Shown here: positions 42,278-52,878 of the stretch, piece after piece
How the letters are laid out: each line of letters starts with the position of its first letter
Position numbering within the stretch: the first letter of the stretch is position 1
Assembly: GCA_015243575.1 (NCBI GenBank)
Contig: CP042469.1
Span: 62,001 to 126,000 of the forward strand
Source of the DNA: Clostridiales bacterium
GTDB lineage: Bacteria > Bacillota > Clostridia > Peptostreptococcales > Anaerovoracaceae
Direction: 5' to 3'
Length of the DNA: 64,000 nucleotides
The notes under the pieces: model-generated
Databases searched by the model: none
What the model was told of the DNA's origin: nothing
What the model saw: only the letters and a program-made list of their open reading frames with translations
Position numbers and translations under genes: made by a program

Positions 42278-42304
42278 GGGATGGGAAACCTTGTTTCCTG
42301 TCCC
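42278..42304 (+). terminator. Intergenic stem-loop B of the xylanosome cluster
   Basis: GGGATGGGAAAC and GTTTCCTGTCCC pair around a 3-nt loop, again with a 2x2 internal loop, 19 bp past the second GH10 stop. It is the counterpart of stem-loop A. The following CCCGGATTTCCCGG also resembles the sequence after A. Confidence 0.6.
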
Positions 42305-42328
42305 GGATTTCCCGGTAAGGAGAAACAA

Positions 42329-43324
42329 ATGAAAAAGCAGTGGTTTATGATTACAAGATTATTGATTGTACTAATGGTATTAACTTGCGTATCCGGTACG
42401 GCTTTTGCTGATACAGGCACCAGCTTCACCCTGGCACAAAACCCAGAGCATGTTACAGCGGGGCAAAAGATTGAAATTATTATCAACGGAAATAATTTAA
42501 AAGATCTTTATGCCTATGAAGCAATTCTGACTTTTGATCCGGCAATTGTTGAGCTGGATAAGGCTGAATCGAAGTTAGACGGCTTTTTAATGCCTGCCAA
42601 GGCAGAAAATAACAAAATTACAGTGGCATTTACCAAGATAGGTAAAAAGACAGGTGAAAACGGTAGTATTCCGTTATGTACCATCGCTTTTAAAGCAAAA
42701 GCAGAGGGTGATGCTGCAATCAAACTGACGTCTGTGAAGGCACTGGACCCCAAACTAACTGCAGTGGTCTATGGTGACGGAATCAAGACCTTCACCGACC
42801 TGACCGGATACAATTGGGCGAAAACCCAGATTGAAGTCCTTGCATCCAAAGGAATAATCAATGGAACTTCAGAGACTACCTATAGCCCGGGACTGAACAT
42901 CACAAGAGCTGATTTTATGTGTATGTTGATGAGGGCAATGAAGCTTGATAACGCAATCGACAGCAATTTCAGCGATGTTCCCTCCACAGCATATTATTAT
43001 CAGGCGGTAGGAACAGCAAAAAAACTGGGAATTGCCATGGGCAAGGGAGACAACCTGTTTCTGCCCAAAGAAAAGATATCGAGACAGGATATGATGGTGA
43101 TCATTGCAAGAGCAATGAAAATCACAGGTAAGAAATTGGATGATTCAGCAACGGATCTCAGCGGATTTAACGACTCCTCCAAGGTTGCGCCTTATGCAGT
43201 AAATGCTGCAGCCCAGCTTGTTAAGGCTGGGATCGTAACAGGAAATAACGGAGCAATTAACCCTGAGGGTACAGCTACGAGAGCGGAGACTGCAGTAATC
43301 ATGCATCGAATCTTGAATCAATAA
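42329..43324 (+). CDS. Cohesin-SLH surface anchoring protein
   Basis: A 331-aa exported protein. Signal peptide ~1-27. One cohesin-like domain (~30-150; LYAYEAILTFDPAIVEL is the signature strand pair) is followed by three S-layer homology repeats (~155-331; for example ITRADFMCMLMRAM, ISRQDMMVIIARAM and ATRAETAVIMHRIL). SLH repeats bind pyruvylated wall polysaccharide, so the cohesin is displayed at the cell surface. It has no dockerin. In classical cellulosomes such proteins (SdbA/OlpB type) tether a scaffoldin; here it sits between dockerin-bearing enzymes and is the natural tether for them. The ATG follows AAGGAG. Confidence 0.88.
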   Translation: MKKQWFMITRLLIVLMVLTCVSGTAFADTGTSFTLAQNPEHVTAGQKIEIIINGNNLKDLYAYEAILTFDPAIVELDKAESKLDGFLMPAKAENNKITVAFTKIGKKTGENGSIPLCTIAFKAKAEGDAAIKLTSVKALDPKLTAVVYGDGIKTFTDLTGYNWAKTQIEVLASKGIINGTSETTYSPGLNITRADFMCMLMRAMKLDNAIDSNFSDVPSTAYYYQAVGTAKKLGIAMGKGDNLFLPKEKISRQDMMVIIARAMKITGKKLDDSATDLSGFNDSSKVAPYAVNAAAQLVKAGIVTGNNGAINPEGTATRAETAVIMHRILNQ

Positions 43325-43356
43325 TAGAAACTGCGATGATAAAGGGGGATTTTAAT

Positions 43357-45210
43357 ATGAGTCGGCTTAGAAAGAAACTCTCAATTATGTTAAGTATAAT
43401 ACTGGTCATCCTATCCTCGTCCGGGCTCAATGCTTATGCTGGAGAAAATGAAATTTCGGTGTACGGCGCCAATGGCAATGCAACACAGATCGAAAAGGGA
43501 ACCTCCATGAAAATGGCAGTGTCCGGAATTTCACAGGGGAAATCGGTGACTTGGTCTGTAACTGATTTGGACGGTTCTGCAACCAGTTTGGCTACCATAA
43601 CACAAACCGGTGCGCAAACTGCAATTCTCACTGCCTCATCTGAAAGCTATGGAACGTTTAAGGTAGTGGCTGAACAAAATGGTGCATCGGGGAAAACAGG
43701 GGAACAGATCATTCAAATAACAAATGAAAATTTGATAACAGTGGATGACAATGATGCTCTCATCAAATATGAAAGTGCAGGCAGTGGGGAAGATTGGGAA
43801 ACAAACAATAGCAGTAAGTATTATCAGGGAACCGGAATGAGCGTGACTCCTCCGGAGGATAACCGCTATTCGTCTTCCGAACCGGCCTATGCAGAATTTA
43901 CATTTACAGGCACCGGGATTCAATGGATCGGTGAAAGCAATTATGACTGCGGCATTGCAGAAGTCTACCTTGACGGAATCAAGGTATCAACAGTCGATCC
44001 TTTTATAGCGCCCTGTGATGTAAATCAATTTATTAATTTCAGCAGAGAAGGTTTGCCTTACGGTGAGCATACGATTAAAGTTGCTGCGGCGGGATTGAAG
44101 AATCCGGCGAGCACTGTTTATCCGGGAACCCGGGTACTGATTGATGCCTTCCGGTATATGCCCGGATCTCCGACCCAAGAAGTGAATAAGGCAGAATTGA
44201 GGGCAAAGATTACGGAAGCGCAGGCGCTCAGTGAGAACGCGTATACCCCAGAATCATGGGCAGCTCTGCAGCAAGTACTCATCACAGCTGTTTTGGTTAA
44301 TGAAGATCCGAATGCTTCCCAGGAAGCGGTTGATGCGGCTGCTTCTGATCTTGCAGCTGCCATCTTGGAACTGGTACCTTTTGGACCTACTGTGGTTCTT
44401 TCCGGGGTTGACCGCGTTCTTCCTGACGAGACATTTTCGCTCGGTGTCAGTCTGTACCATGTGAGACAGGATGTATATGCAGAATTCATTGATCTGAAGT
44501 ATGATCAAAATGTGTTCGAATATGTAAACACTGAAGCCGAAAACAGTGATATTCTTATTGTGGATGTAGAATCCGATGATGGATACGTATCCATCATAGC
44601 ATCTACGTTAAAAGGAGTCACATCGGACCGAATGCCTTTATTACAGACGACCTTTAAGGTAAAGAGCGGGGTTCAGAATACGTCGGGCAAAATAGAGGTA
44701 ATGAGGGCGGAATTAGGCACCAAAGACGGGGATACCATTGCAGCAGGATTTACCAGCAAGACAATCAGCGTCGGTAGTTCAGAGACAGTTGATAAATCAT
44801 TATTGTCAGCGGCTATCGACAGTGCCAAAGCTCTGTATGAAGCAGCGGTTGTGGGAGACCGGCCGGGTCAATATCCGCAGGCGGCCAAAGATGCACTGAA
44901 GGCAGCCATTGATGCCGCTGAGCTGGTGCTGAATGACAGCTTTGCTACTCAGACAGCGATTGACAATGCGGTTAATGCACTGAATACGGCAGTTAGTTCC
45001 TTCAAGGACGCAGTCATAAAAGAAGAAGCCTCCGCGGACCTTAATGATGACGAAAAGATCGATGTTGTTGACCTTGCCATCGTAGCGTACTATTACGGTA
45101 AAACTTCCGACAGCCCAGACTGGGATCGTGCAAAAGCAGCTGATGTAAATCGCGACGGAAAGATCGATATTTCCGACCTAGCCTATGTGGCACTCAGAAT
45201 TGTAGAATAG
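43357..45210 (+). CDS. Non-catalytic secreted protein with jelly-roll, cohesin, FIVAR and dockerin
   Basis: A 617-aa exported protein without a recognisable catalytic domain. Signal peptide ~1-29. An Ig-like domain (~30-125) and a jelly-roll, CBM-like domain (~130-270; FTFTGTGIQWIGESNYDCGIAEVYLDG) are followed by FIVAR (~275-343), cohesin (~345-478), FIVAR (~483-555) and dockerin (~556-617: DLNDDEKIDVVDLA, DVNRDGKIDISDLA). The cohesin and dockerin are more diverged than those of the three enzymes. It probably binds plant polysaccharide and links complexes. The ATG follows AAAGGGGG, 32 bp after the anchor gene. Confidence 0.85.
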   Translation: MSRLRKKLSIMLSIILVILSSSGLNAYAGENEISVYGANGNATQIEKGTSMKMAVSGISQGKSVTWSVTDLDGSATSLATITQTGAQTAILTASSESYGTFKVVAEQNGASGKTGEQIIQITNENLITVDDNDALIKYESAGSGEDWETNNSSKYYQGTGMSVTPPEDNRYSSSEPAYAEFTFTGTGIQWIGESNYDCGIAEVYLDGIKVSTVDPFIAPCDVNQFINFSREGLPYGEHTIKVAAAGLKNPASTVYPGTRVLIDAFRYMPGSPTQEVNKAELRAKITEAQALSENAYTPESWAALQQVLITAVLVNEDPNASQEAVDAAASDLAAAILELVPFGPTVVLSGVDRVLPDETFSLGVSLYHVRQDVYAEFIDLKYDQNVFEYVNTEAENSDILIVDVESDDGYVSIIASTLKGVTSDRMPLLQTTFKVKSGVQNTSGKIEVMRAELGTKDGDTIAAGFTSKTISVGSSETVDKSLLSAAIDSAKALYEAAVVGDRPGQYPQAAKDALKAAIDAAELVLNDSFATQTAIDNAVNALNTAVSSFKDAVIKEEASADLNDDEKIDVVDLAIVAYYYGKTSDSPDWDRAKAADVNRDGKIDISDLAYVALRIVE

Positions 45211-45248
45211 AGAAAATTCACATTCTTAAAGCCTCTTCATTTCAATGA

Positions 45249-45293
45249 CCCCCGTTTGGTGCAAAAGTAATTACACCGGACGGGGGGATTTTA
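45249..45293 (+). terminator. Strong terminator ending the xylanosome cluster
   Basis: CCCCCGTTTGGTG pairs with CACCGGACGGGGG around a 12-nt loop and is followed by ATTTTATTT. This is the first clear strong terminator with a T-rich tail after the GH3 start, which supports transcription of the five genes as one unit or as nested transcripts. Confidence 0.8.
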
Positions 45294-45421
45294 TTTGCGG
45301 GATCATTTGATTAAAAAGAATTGTATGATAAAAACGTAGTAAAATTAGGTATAATGACTATAACGTTAAGCAGCCAAATGATGAATAAAAAACCCAGAGT
45401 GTAGATTTGGAGGTTCCCAAT

Positions 45422-45766
45422 ATGAAAGTTAGAAAAGAGTACACCTGTCCTTTGGAGATTACCCATGATATCCTGAAAGGAAAGTGGAAAACAGTTATTC
45501 TATGGCAATTGAAGTATCGTGGAAGAGCTTCTCTTTCCCAGCTGGAAAAGGATATCAAAGGAATCAGTCAGAAAATGCTGCTGGAACAGCTCCATGAATT
45601 ACGGGAGTTTGGTTTGGTCGATAAAATACAGCACGATGGCTATCCACTAAAGGTTGAATACTTTCTTACTGAGGATCGGGGGAGAACCATTATAAAAGCA
45701 TTAGAGATCATGCAGGAATTAGGCCGTGAATACCTCGATGAGAAAAGAGCCACGGATATCTCTTAA
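45422..45766 (+). CDS. HxlR-family transcriptional regulator
   Basis: A 114-aa winged-helix repressor: CPLEITHDILKGKWKTVILWQL, then GISQKMLLEQLHELREFGLV and YPLKVEYFLTEDRG. Cys9 lies just before the first helix, near the redox-sensing cysteine of YodB/HypR-type members, so an electrophile or thiol-stress signal is possible. GGAGG precedes the ATG. The isochorismatase-family gene follows on the same strand after 192 bp and is its probable target. Confidence 0.88.
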   Translation: MKVRKEYTCPLEITHDILKGKWKTVILWQLKYRGRASLSQLEKDIKGISQKMLLEQLHELREFGLVDKIQHDGYPLKVEYFLTEDRGRTIIKALEIMQELGREYLDEKRATDIS

Positions 45767-45958
45767 GGAGTCCATGGCTTTTCATTGTAATAAATGATGG
45801 GTATTGAAATTTTTATTAAACGGAGCATACACACGAAAAAGTGGGTAATTTTCAAAGCAAATCAGAAGTGTTATTGTAAAACTAACCGTTAAGGATCAAC
45901 GTTTTCCGGATAGAGATCATGATAAACGATATTAAAAATTGAAATGGAGGAATGCTAT

Positions 45959-46474
45959 ATGAGCAAGGCGCTTTTGGTAATTGACCTGCAAAACGACTAT
46001 TTCCCAGGTGGCAAGTTTCCGCTATGGAATACTGATAGAACACTGGAACGGGTATTGACTGCAATTGATCGTGCAAACCATGCGGGGATTCCCGTGATTC
46101 ATATTCAGCATATTGCCGACACCAAGAAGGGCATAGCACCATTCTTCAATGAAGGAACAGAAGGGGCGGCGATCAAATCGGAGGTATTAGATGCTGCACC
46201 AGGCAGTCCGATTGTGATTAAGCACCATGCGGATGGATTTTACCAAACAAACCTAAGCGAAGTATTGGATGGTCTGGGGGTGAAGGAACTCATTCTATGC
46301 GGGATGATGACACAGAACTGTGTCACTCACACCGCTATTTCAAAAAGTGCTGAACAATACAGTGTGACGATCATCCCAGAGTGCTGCACCACCGTAAACG
46401 AAGCAATTCATGCCTTTGCAGTAAATGCGGTTTCAACCAGATTAAAGCTTGCAGAGATTGAAGAAGCAATTTGA
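45959..46474 (+). CDS. Isochorismatase-family cysteine hydrolase
   Basis: A 171-aa cytosolic hydrolase of the nicotinamidase/isochorismatase superfamily. The catalytic triad is in place: D9 in LVIDLQNDY, K88 in IVIKHHADGFYQT and C121 in GMMTQNCVTHTA. A cis-peptide-type VKELILCG strand precedes the cysteine. Substrate could be an amide or an aromatic vinyl ether; the sequence does not decide. GGAGGA lies 8 bp before the ATG. HxlR-controlled isochorismatase-like genes are common in Firmicutes and often answer chemical stress. Confidence 0.86.
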   Translation: MSKALLVIDLQNDYFPGGKFPLWNTDRTLERVLTAIDRANHAGIPVIHIQHIADTKKGIAPFFNEGTEGAAIKSEVLDAAPGSPIVIKHHADGFYQTNLSEVLDGLGVKELILCGMMTQNCVTHTAISKSAEQYSVTIIPECCTTVNEAIHAFAVNAVSTRLKLAEIEEAI

Positions 46475-46510
46475 TCTTCGGGATTATTTTTTCCGTGGGA
46501 ATGATACAAA

Positions 46511-46540
46511 AAAGCCTGCTCTATGAAGAGAGCAGGCTTT
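46511..46540. terminator. Bidirectional terminator
   Basis: AAAGCCTGCTCT and AGAGCAGGCTTT pair perfectly around a 6-nt loop between convergent genes, with A and T runs on both sides, so it can end both transcripts. Confidence 0.85.
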
Positions 46541-46558
46541 AAAATACTGATAATTCTA

Positions 46559-47749
46559 TTAGGTAATCACAATTTTACGGGAAAGAATAAAGTTCAGGAA
46601 AGCAATGACTGCTGCAGCAATAAATACGGCTTCATATCCTGCAGCAGCCCACAGGAGGCCTCCGAAAACCGGAATAACCATGGAGGCAATATGTTGCAGG
46701 CTGACGCCGGTGGACAGAGTCGGCGTTACATCAGCAACATCTACTGCAATTTTCCTTACATAGGTGGATCGTGCCATTTCCACCGCAGACATGGAATTGT
46801 CGATAACATAGCAGGCGGCAATGATCACTACTGCAACTTTTGCTGTAAAAAGCATATCTGAAAATGCATAGCCGAGGCAGATGACAAACAGAAGGAAGGC
46901 TTCTGCCGTCAGGACGAAACGCTCGCCTTTGCTGTCGATCAATTTGCCAATCATCTTTCTTGTGCCGATACTGACAAGGGCAACCACCATTCCCAGGATC
47001 GCAAACATCTGAGGCTTTACGTCAAACACCTTAATCAATACCCAGGGGGCAAAGGTCATAAAAATTTGATTTCTGGCACCGCTGATAACAGACAGCACAT
47101 AAAAAAGCGTATATCGTTTTCTAAAAACAAACTTTGCTTTACGTACCTCCGGCTCGCTTTTCTTCATGAATCCAATTGAAAAAGCAGCGAATACGTAAAA
47201 TACGGTACCGGTAATGAATGCCGTTTGATAAGACATCTGCATGTAGTGAAAGCCTAAAAATATAAAGACATAAGCGACAATGCTGCCAATTAGACCGAAG
47301 GCACTGACTGTTCCGAGCCTTGAACCGAATGATTCCTGCTTGGACAGTGTCATGCCGATGGATGGCGTCACAGGCATAATCATGTGTGTACCGAGGCTGT
47401 ACATCATCATCCAGATGATCATCAGTGCAAACGTCGGTGACAGGAGACCCAGCCCCAGCATCCCCAGCCCCGCAGCAGCCATTCCCAGCATTGCAATTCT
47501 AACATCGCCTAAAAAACTTAACGTCGCCAAAATTAACAAAATAAAAAAGCCAGGGGCTTCTCTCGGTACCTCCAGAAGACCTCTGATTTCCTCAGACAGG
47601 TTGAAAATATCGTTCAAATAGTTGTTGAATATAGATGCATTAATGCCTGCCCCGATTCCAGCAAACAGTGCAGCAAGCAAAAACAGATTAAAGTCCCGGT
47701 CGTGATGGGAGCTTTTAAAAATTCCAAATTTCTTGTAGATTATTCTCAT
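46559..47749 (-). CDS. MFS transporter
   Basis: A 396-aa, 12-helix MFS protein (opening FLLAALFAGIGAGINASIFNN; conserved SKQESFGSRLGTVSAFGLIG and RKMIGKLIDSKGERFVL loops, the latter being the second MFS signature). I do not recognise the substrate group. It begins 18 bp after the MBL-fold hydrolase gene, so the two form an operon, possibly transport and hydrolysis of one compound. It ends at a shared terminator. Confidence 0.8.
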   Translation of the reverse strand: MRIIYKKFGIFKSSHHDRDFNLFLLAALFAGIGAGINASIFNNYLNDIFNLSEEIRGLLEVPREAPGFFILLILATLSFLGDVRIAMLGMAAAGLGMLGLGLLSPTFALMIIWMMMYSLGTHMIMPVTPSIGMTLSKQESFGSRLGTVSAFGLIGSIVAYVFIFLGFHYMQMSYQTAFITGTVFYVFAAFSIGFMKKSEPEVRKAKFVFRKRYTLFYVLSVISGARNQIFMTFAPWVLIKVFDVKPQMFAILGMVVALVSIGTRKMIGKLIDSKGERFVLTAEAFLLFVICLGYAFSDMLFTAKVAVVIIAACYVIDNSMSAVEMARSTYVRKIAVDVADVTPTLSTGVSLQHIASMVIPVFGGLLWAAAGYEAVFIAAAVIAFLNFILSRKIVIT

Positions 47750-47767
47750 TTTTTTACCAACTTTCCT

Positions 47768-48646
47768 TTATATGGAGCACCAAAGAGGCAGGGCATTTTC
47801 AAAATTGATACACACTTTTCCTGTATCTTTCAGCCATGAAAGATATGAACGAACGGTACTTCCCACAAGGACATACTGATCAAAATTCATGGTCAGATCA
47901 TAAGACTGAAACAACTTCTGTAAAATATGTTCAAAACAGAGCGGTTCTTTACAAAACAAAAGAATCTTTTCAGCGATCTCATTTACCTTATCGATGTTGA
48001 TCTGAGCAAGGGGTGCAATGTTGTCTGTGGTTTCTGCATGCGCTGGAACATATAGCGCAGCATCAAGCCCCTTCACGTTTTCAAGGGTGTTCAGATAGGC
48101 AGCGATATCATATATAAAAGTGATCTGATATTTGTCCAGTGTTTCTTTGCTGGACAAAGAGTCTGCCAGATAGACCACATCATTTGCATCCCGAAAACCG
48201 ACCATATCAAAAAAATGACCCGGAAGGGGGAGGATGGTCATCCCTTCGGGCAGGGCTTCAGCAGTAAGATACTCTGCGTCACTTTCTTGAGCCATAAGAA
48301 ATTTATGCCGTAAGTCTTTGGGAGGAAAGCCGCCATATAAAAAGGATGGTTCGAGAAGGGGGTGACGGGTAAAATCGCAGTCAATTCCCGGTGCATATAT
48401 TTTGCATCCGGTTTGACTTTGCAGATATTTGTTGCCGCCGATGTGATCGGCATTGGAATGGGTGTTCAGAATTGCTTTTAAGCGCCAATTGTTTTTTTCC
48501 AGATGCTGACGGATTTTTCTTCCTGCATCCTTGTCGTTGCCGCTGTCCACCAGATATACTTCATCGTTCCCATTCAAGTAAAGTCCAATTTTCGCAGGAC
48601 TATTGATATAATAGCTTTTGTCACAGATTTTGATTAGTTCATACAT
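47768..48646 (-). CDS. MBL-fold metallo-hydrolase
   Basis: A 292-aa cytosolic enzyme of the metallo-beta-lactamase fold, related to glyoxalase II-like hydrolases. The metal motif is LNTHSNADHIGG, with further ligands at LPGHFFDM and DSL (LADSL). The C-terminal ~60 residues look like a small winged-helix extension. The ATG at 48646 follows AGGAGG and is preferred over a longer start. It is followed directly by the MFS gene. It could hydrolyse thioesters or lactones; no evidence favours antibiotic resistance. Confidence 0.84.
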   Translation of the reverse strand: MYELIKICDKSYYINSPAKIGLYLNGNDEVYLVDSGNDKDAGRKIRQHLEKNNWRLKAILNTHSNADHIGGNKYLQSQTGCKIYAPGIDCDFTRHPLLEPSFLYGGFPPKDLRHKFLMAQESDAEYLTAEALPEGMTILPLPGHFFDMVGFRDANDVVYLADSLSSKETLDKYQITFIYDIAAYLNTLENVKGLDAALYVPAHAETTDNIAPLAQINIDKVNEIAEKILLFCKEPLCFEHILQKLFQSYDLTMNFDQYVLVGSTVRSYLSWLKDTGKVCINFENALPLWCSI

Positions 48647-48798
48647 ATCGTAACCTCCTGTATCAATCAAGTGTTCCTTCTGTATTTTGAAAGCTTCAGA
48701 TATACCTCAACTTTGTTTTATCAATGCTCCAGATTATAGCATAGTTTACCATATCTTTGAATGGAATGCCAGTGTGCTAGCCTCATTAAATGAATGAT

Positions 48799-48830
48799 AA
48801 AGCAACCCCGATTTTATTCAGGGTTGCTTT
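48799..48830. terminator. Terminator hairpin downstream of the propeller-like gene
   Basis: AAAGCAACCC and GGGTTGCTTT pair perfectly around a 12-nt loop, with T-rich sequence on the leftward side, ~84 bp beyond the stop of the leftward gene at 48914. The rest of the 267-bp gap has no other clear feature. Confidence 0.75.
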
Positions 48831-48913
48831 TCATTTTGCCGAGTATTTTCTGTTACATATAGTACTTGCGCATTCCTGCATGTAGATATAGTGGAACGCG
48901 TCTCCATTAAGCA

Positions 48914-50422
48914 CTAGATAAATTTATGGTAATGCTCTTCCGCTACATACTGAAGAATTGCAGGCATGTTTTGACCGATGATCTCATTATTTTTTGTTAA
49001 TATTTCACGAACTTCCTGTAATTTTCTGTAGTGAGCTTCTGTACATGGACTGAAGCGGTAATCATCAATATTGTTCGTTTTCCATACTTCACAACCCTGG
49101 AATGGGTTTGCTGTTCCCAGATATAACTTTTCGCAGCTGTCGACAAAGAGGATTCTTCCACCGTAGTTATTTGGATTAAAAAGCCCGTTTAAGAAGATGG
49201 AATTAAAATGTACTCCGTCTTCGGAAACATACAAATCAAATCCGATGGGGTACCTGATAAATCTTAGAATCTCAACGACACTCTTATAGATTTCAATCAA
49301 GAGAGTGGTTACTTCTACACCGATGAGCTGATATAATGCAGCTCGATTTGCCAAAAGAGTATCCAGGATTACCTGCATATTGCTGGAATCATCAAAGGTG
49401 CTGATGAGCAATTTGTCGTCGAATTCCTGTATCTGCCATGCGTACACATTGAAGGGATTGTTAAATCCTGAGCCAAGACCGGATGCGCTATCTGCTTCTG
49501 ATGGGAGGAATGGATTTCCCCCAACAATCAGTTGCCATTCATCATTCGTATCAATTCTAATCACATCGCAGCCTCTGGGAATCGCCCAGGATAGCGGTAA
49601 TTCCTTTGTGCCTCCAACATAGAGATAGTCCCTGAAAACACCCATGCTGAGGGTGTAAACATTTGCAGGATCTCCAAAACCTCTGTCTACGATTAGTGTC
49701 CATTCGTTCTGTCTAGGCTCAGGACCATTGGTTCTCCAAACCTGAGCGCCCTCTGAATTGCTAACACCTACATAGATTCGGTTGTTAAATACCGCCATAT
49801 TGCTAATTGGGCTGGTTGGATTCCTTGCAGGGTCGAAACCGGGTGCATCAACATTGATAAGGCTTTCCCATGGATAAAATTCCGGATCTTCACTACTATA
49901 TAATAGAGGGGCGGAATTTTGATTGATTTCGTCGATGGTGGATACATAAAGCTTACCATTTTGAACAGCCATAGATCTGGATGATGTGCCCTGCAGCACA
50001 TTGTCCGGTAAGATAAACCAGTTTACGCCATTTGTTGATTTGAGGATCTGTGCTCTTCTGCCAAAGGTTGCGGCATAAAGACAGGGACTTCCACCGAATG
50101 GACGGTACTGAATCATAAATCGGAAGCCCGTTATCCCTGCATCGGAAGGGGCTTTGTAAACTCTTTCCCATGGAAGAGAACCGTCTTTTTTATATCTCCA
50201 TATTTCAGCCTGATTATCAATGGGGCCTGGATTGATGAGTACCGGCAGATGTGTTTGTGGCTGAATGGCTCGTATGATATTAACTAATATATTTCTGCCG
50301 GTGCCCACATAGATATAGCCATCTAAATCGCTCATGGACCAGGCGTAGTTATTTTGTCTCGCATTGATTAGATTATTAAAATCAAATCCGTTTGTCGGAG
50401 TCAAATTATGAAACCCTGACAT
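48914..50422 (-). CDS. Propeller-like protein of unknown function beside a collagen-like gene
   Basis: A 502-aa protein without signal peptide or membrane helix. It shows repeated strands typical of beta-propellers: GYIYVGTGRN, LYAATFGRRAQILKSTNGVNW, KLYVSTIDEI, RIYVGVSNSEGAQVWRTNGPEP, YLYVGGTKELP and KLYLGTANPFQGCEVWKTNN. No catalytic motif was found. It lies 191 bp downstream of the collagen-like gene on the same strand, separated by a terminator-like hairpin. Surface or spore-coat association is an inference from that neighbour and from the lack of a signal. AAGGAG precedes the ATG. Confidence 0.72.
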   Translation of the reverse strand: MSGFHNLTPTNGFDFNNLINARQNNYAWSMSDLDGYIYVGTGRNILVNIIRAIQPQTHLPVLINPGPIDNQAEIWRYKKDGSLPWERVYKAPSDAGITGFRFMIQYRPFGGSPCLYAATFGRRAQILKSTNGVNWFILPDNVLQGTSSRSMAVQNGKLYVSTIDEINQNSAPLLYSSEDPEFYPWESLINVDAPGFDPARNPTSPISNMAVFNNRIYVGVSNSEGAQVWRTNGPEPRQNEWTLIVDRGFGDPANVYTLSMGVFRDYLYVGGTKELPLSWAIPRGCDVIRIDTNDEWQLIVGGNPFLPSEADSASGLGSGFNNPFNVYAWQIQEFDDKLLISTFDDSSNMQVILDTLLANRAALYQLIGVEVTTLLIEIYKSVVEILRFIRYPIGFDLYVSEDGVHFNSIFLNGLFNPNNYGGRILFVDSCEKLYLGTANPFQGCEVWKTNNIDDYRFSPCTEAHYRKLQEVREILTKNNEIIGQNMPAILQYVAEEHYHKFI

Positions 50423-50546
50423 TTTTCTTTCTCCTTTTTAAAGTTGATATTGTCATAATATGAGAAGAAAAAGGAATATGTTAAAGAACTAGATAGGTAC
50501 CTTGACATAGGGGATGGCCGTTGCCGTTAAGTCAACTTAAAACAAG

Positions 50547-50587
50547 AGACTGCGCAAAAGTGGTCTTTCAATCGCTTTGCGGCAGTC
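50547..50587 (-). terminator. Terminator of the collagen-like gene
   Basis: Read leftward, GGACTGCCGCAAA pairs with TTTGCGCAGTCT (one bulge) around a loop of ~16 nt and is followed by CTTGTTTT, 27 bp after the collagen-like gene's stop codon. Confidence 0.7.
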
Positions 50588-50613
50588 CCTTACTCTGAAT
50601 GTTCGGAATCCCG

Positions 50614-52698
<2,085 letters not shown>

Positions 52699-52792
52699 AC
52701 TTTCTAAATTTTACATAAACCTAATTGATAGGTTTGTATCATAATATGAATAAGCCTTAGCTGGGGACATAAAAAAGGGCGAAATATTATAA

Positions 52793-52821
52793 ACCCCTCT
52801 CTTCAGAAGTCAGAGAGGGGT
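52793..52821. terminator. Terminator hairpin after the Crp/Fnr gene
   Basis: ACCCCTCTCT and AGAGAGGGGT pair perfectly around a 9-nt loop, ~57 bp beyond the leftward Crp/Fnr stop and ~95 bp upstream of the collagen-like gene, followed leftward by an AT-rich run. Confidence 0.75.
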
Positions 52822-52878
52822 CTTTCTACAGAAAAAGGAAGTGTTTCCTTCTTATGGTGATAGGACTTAATTTGTGTT

